Positions 63,990 through 64,000 of a stretch of DNA of 64,000 nt are shown here, piece by piece. The position numbers were made by a program, and so were the translations under genes. Under the pieces are notes generated by a model that saw only the letters and a list, made by a program, of their open reading frames with translations, made no database searches and was not told the DNA's origin. Position 1 is the stretch's first letter. Every line of letters starts with the position of its first letter. Origin of the DNA: Erodium maritimum (taxonomy: Eukaryota; Streptophyta; Magnoliopsida; Geraniales; Geraniaceae); assembly GCA_963921825.1 (NCBI GenBank), contig OY997596.1, forward strand, positions 8,003,001-8,067,000, in the 5' to 3' direction.

Positions 63990-64000
63990 ACCGATAAGGT

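Overview
The window is intergenic plant nuclear DNA, almost certainly from a eudicot. It has no prokaryotic gene layout. It is dense in Ty3/Gypsy, Ty1/Copia, L1-type LINE, CACTA, PIF/Harbinger and Mutator-like elements. Its only host-type protein genes are two amaranthin-like lectins with an aerolysin-type C-terminal domain, a combination known from flowering plants. The species cannot be named from the sequence alone.

Layout. 1-8.2 kb: a partial Gypsy LTR, LINE fragments, a stretch I cannot assign, and a complete 2.7 kb solo LTR (4884-7600) with a perfect 5 bp target duplication. 8.2-10.4 kb: a small TRIM-like retrotransposon whose right LTR is split by a 1.8 kb ORF1-only retroelement. 11.1-17.6 kb: an almost full LINE with an RRM-type ORF1 and an ORF2 carrying only two in-frame stops. 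17.9-22.1 kb: a large inverted repeat enclosing two long fold-back elements whose cores are arrays of a TTTATCAACACT-type motif. 23.5-25.2 kb: a PIF/Harbinger element with a broken transposase. 25.4-31.1 kb: two convergent lectin genes, the first lacking its N-terminus and the second apparently complete, with a Mutator-like MITE between them.

31.1-53.1 kb is a tandem segmental duplication in which each copy was hit by different transposons. Copy A (31061-31179 plus 38879-39894) holds a 7.7 kb CACTA relic. That relic carries a captured exon of an ER-associated degradation gene (Derlin) and a nested ORF1-only retroelement with an intact reading frame. Copy B (42271-42339, 45511-45859, 52314-53088) holds an ORF1-only zinc-knuckle element and a 6.5 kb Copia element. 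Each copy shows the pre-insertion site of the other copy's transposons. Copy B also keeps a lectin promoter with no lectin behind it.

53.1-64 kb: an ORF1-type LINE fragment cut by a minus-strand Gypsy element of Tekay/Del type. The Gypsy 3' LTR was itself hit by a related LTR in the opposite orientation and by a MITE. Its integrase core is largely deleted.

The most interesting points are: (i) several retroelements that encode only ORF1 (RRM or zinc-knuckle type), have their own target duplications, and share a 3' tail motif with the nearby full LINE, resembling the HAL1 half-L1s of mammals; (ii) a series of five hairpins with apparent compensatory base changes between the Copia pol gene and its polypurine tract; (iii) the Derlin exon inside the CACTA element; (iv) the duplication with reciprocal empty sites. 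Coordinates and junctions were read by eye, without alignment software.
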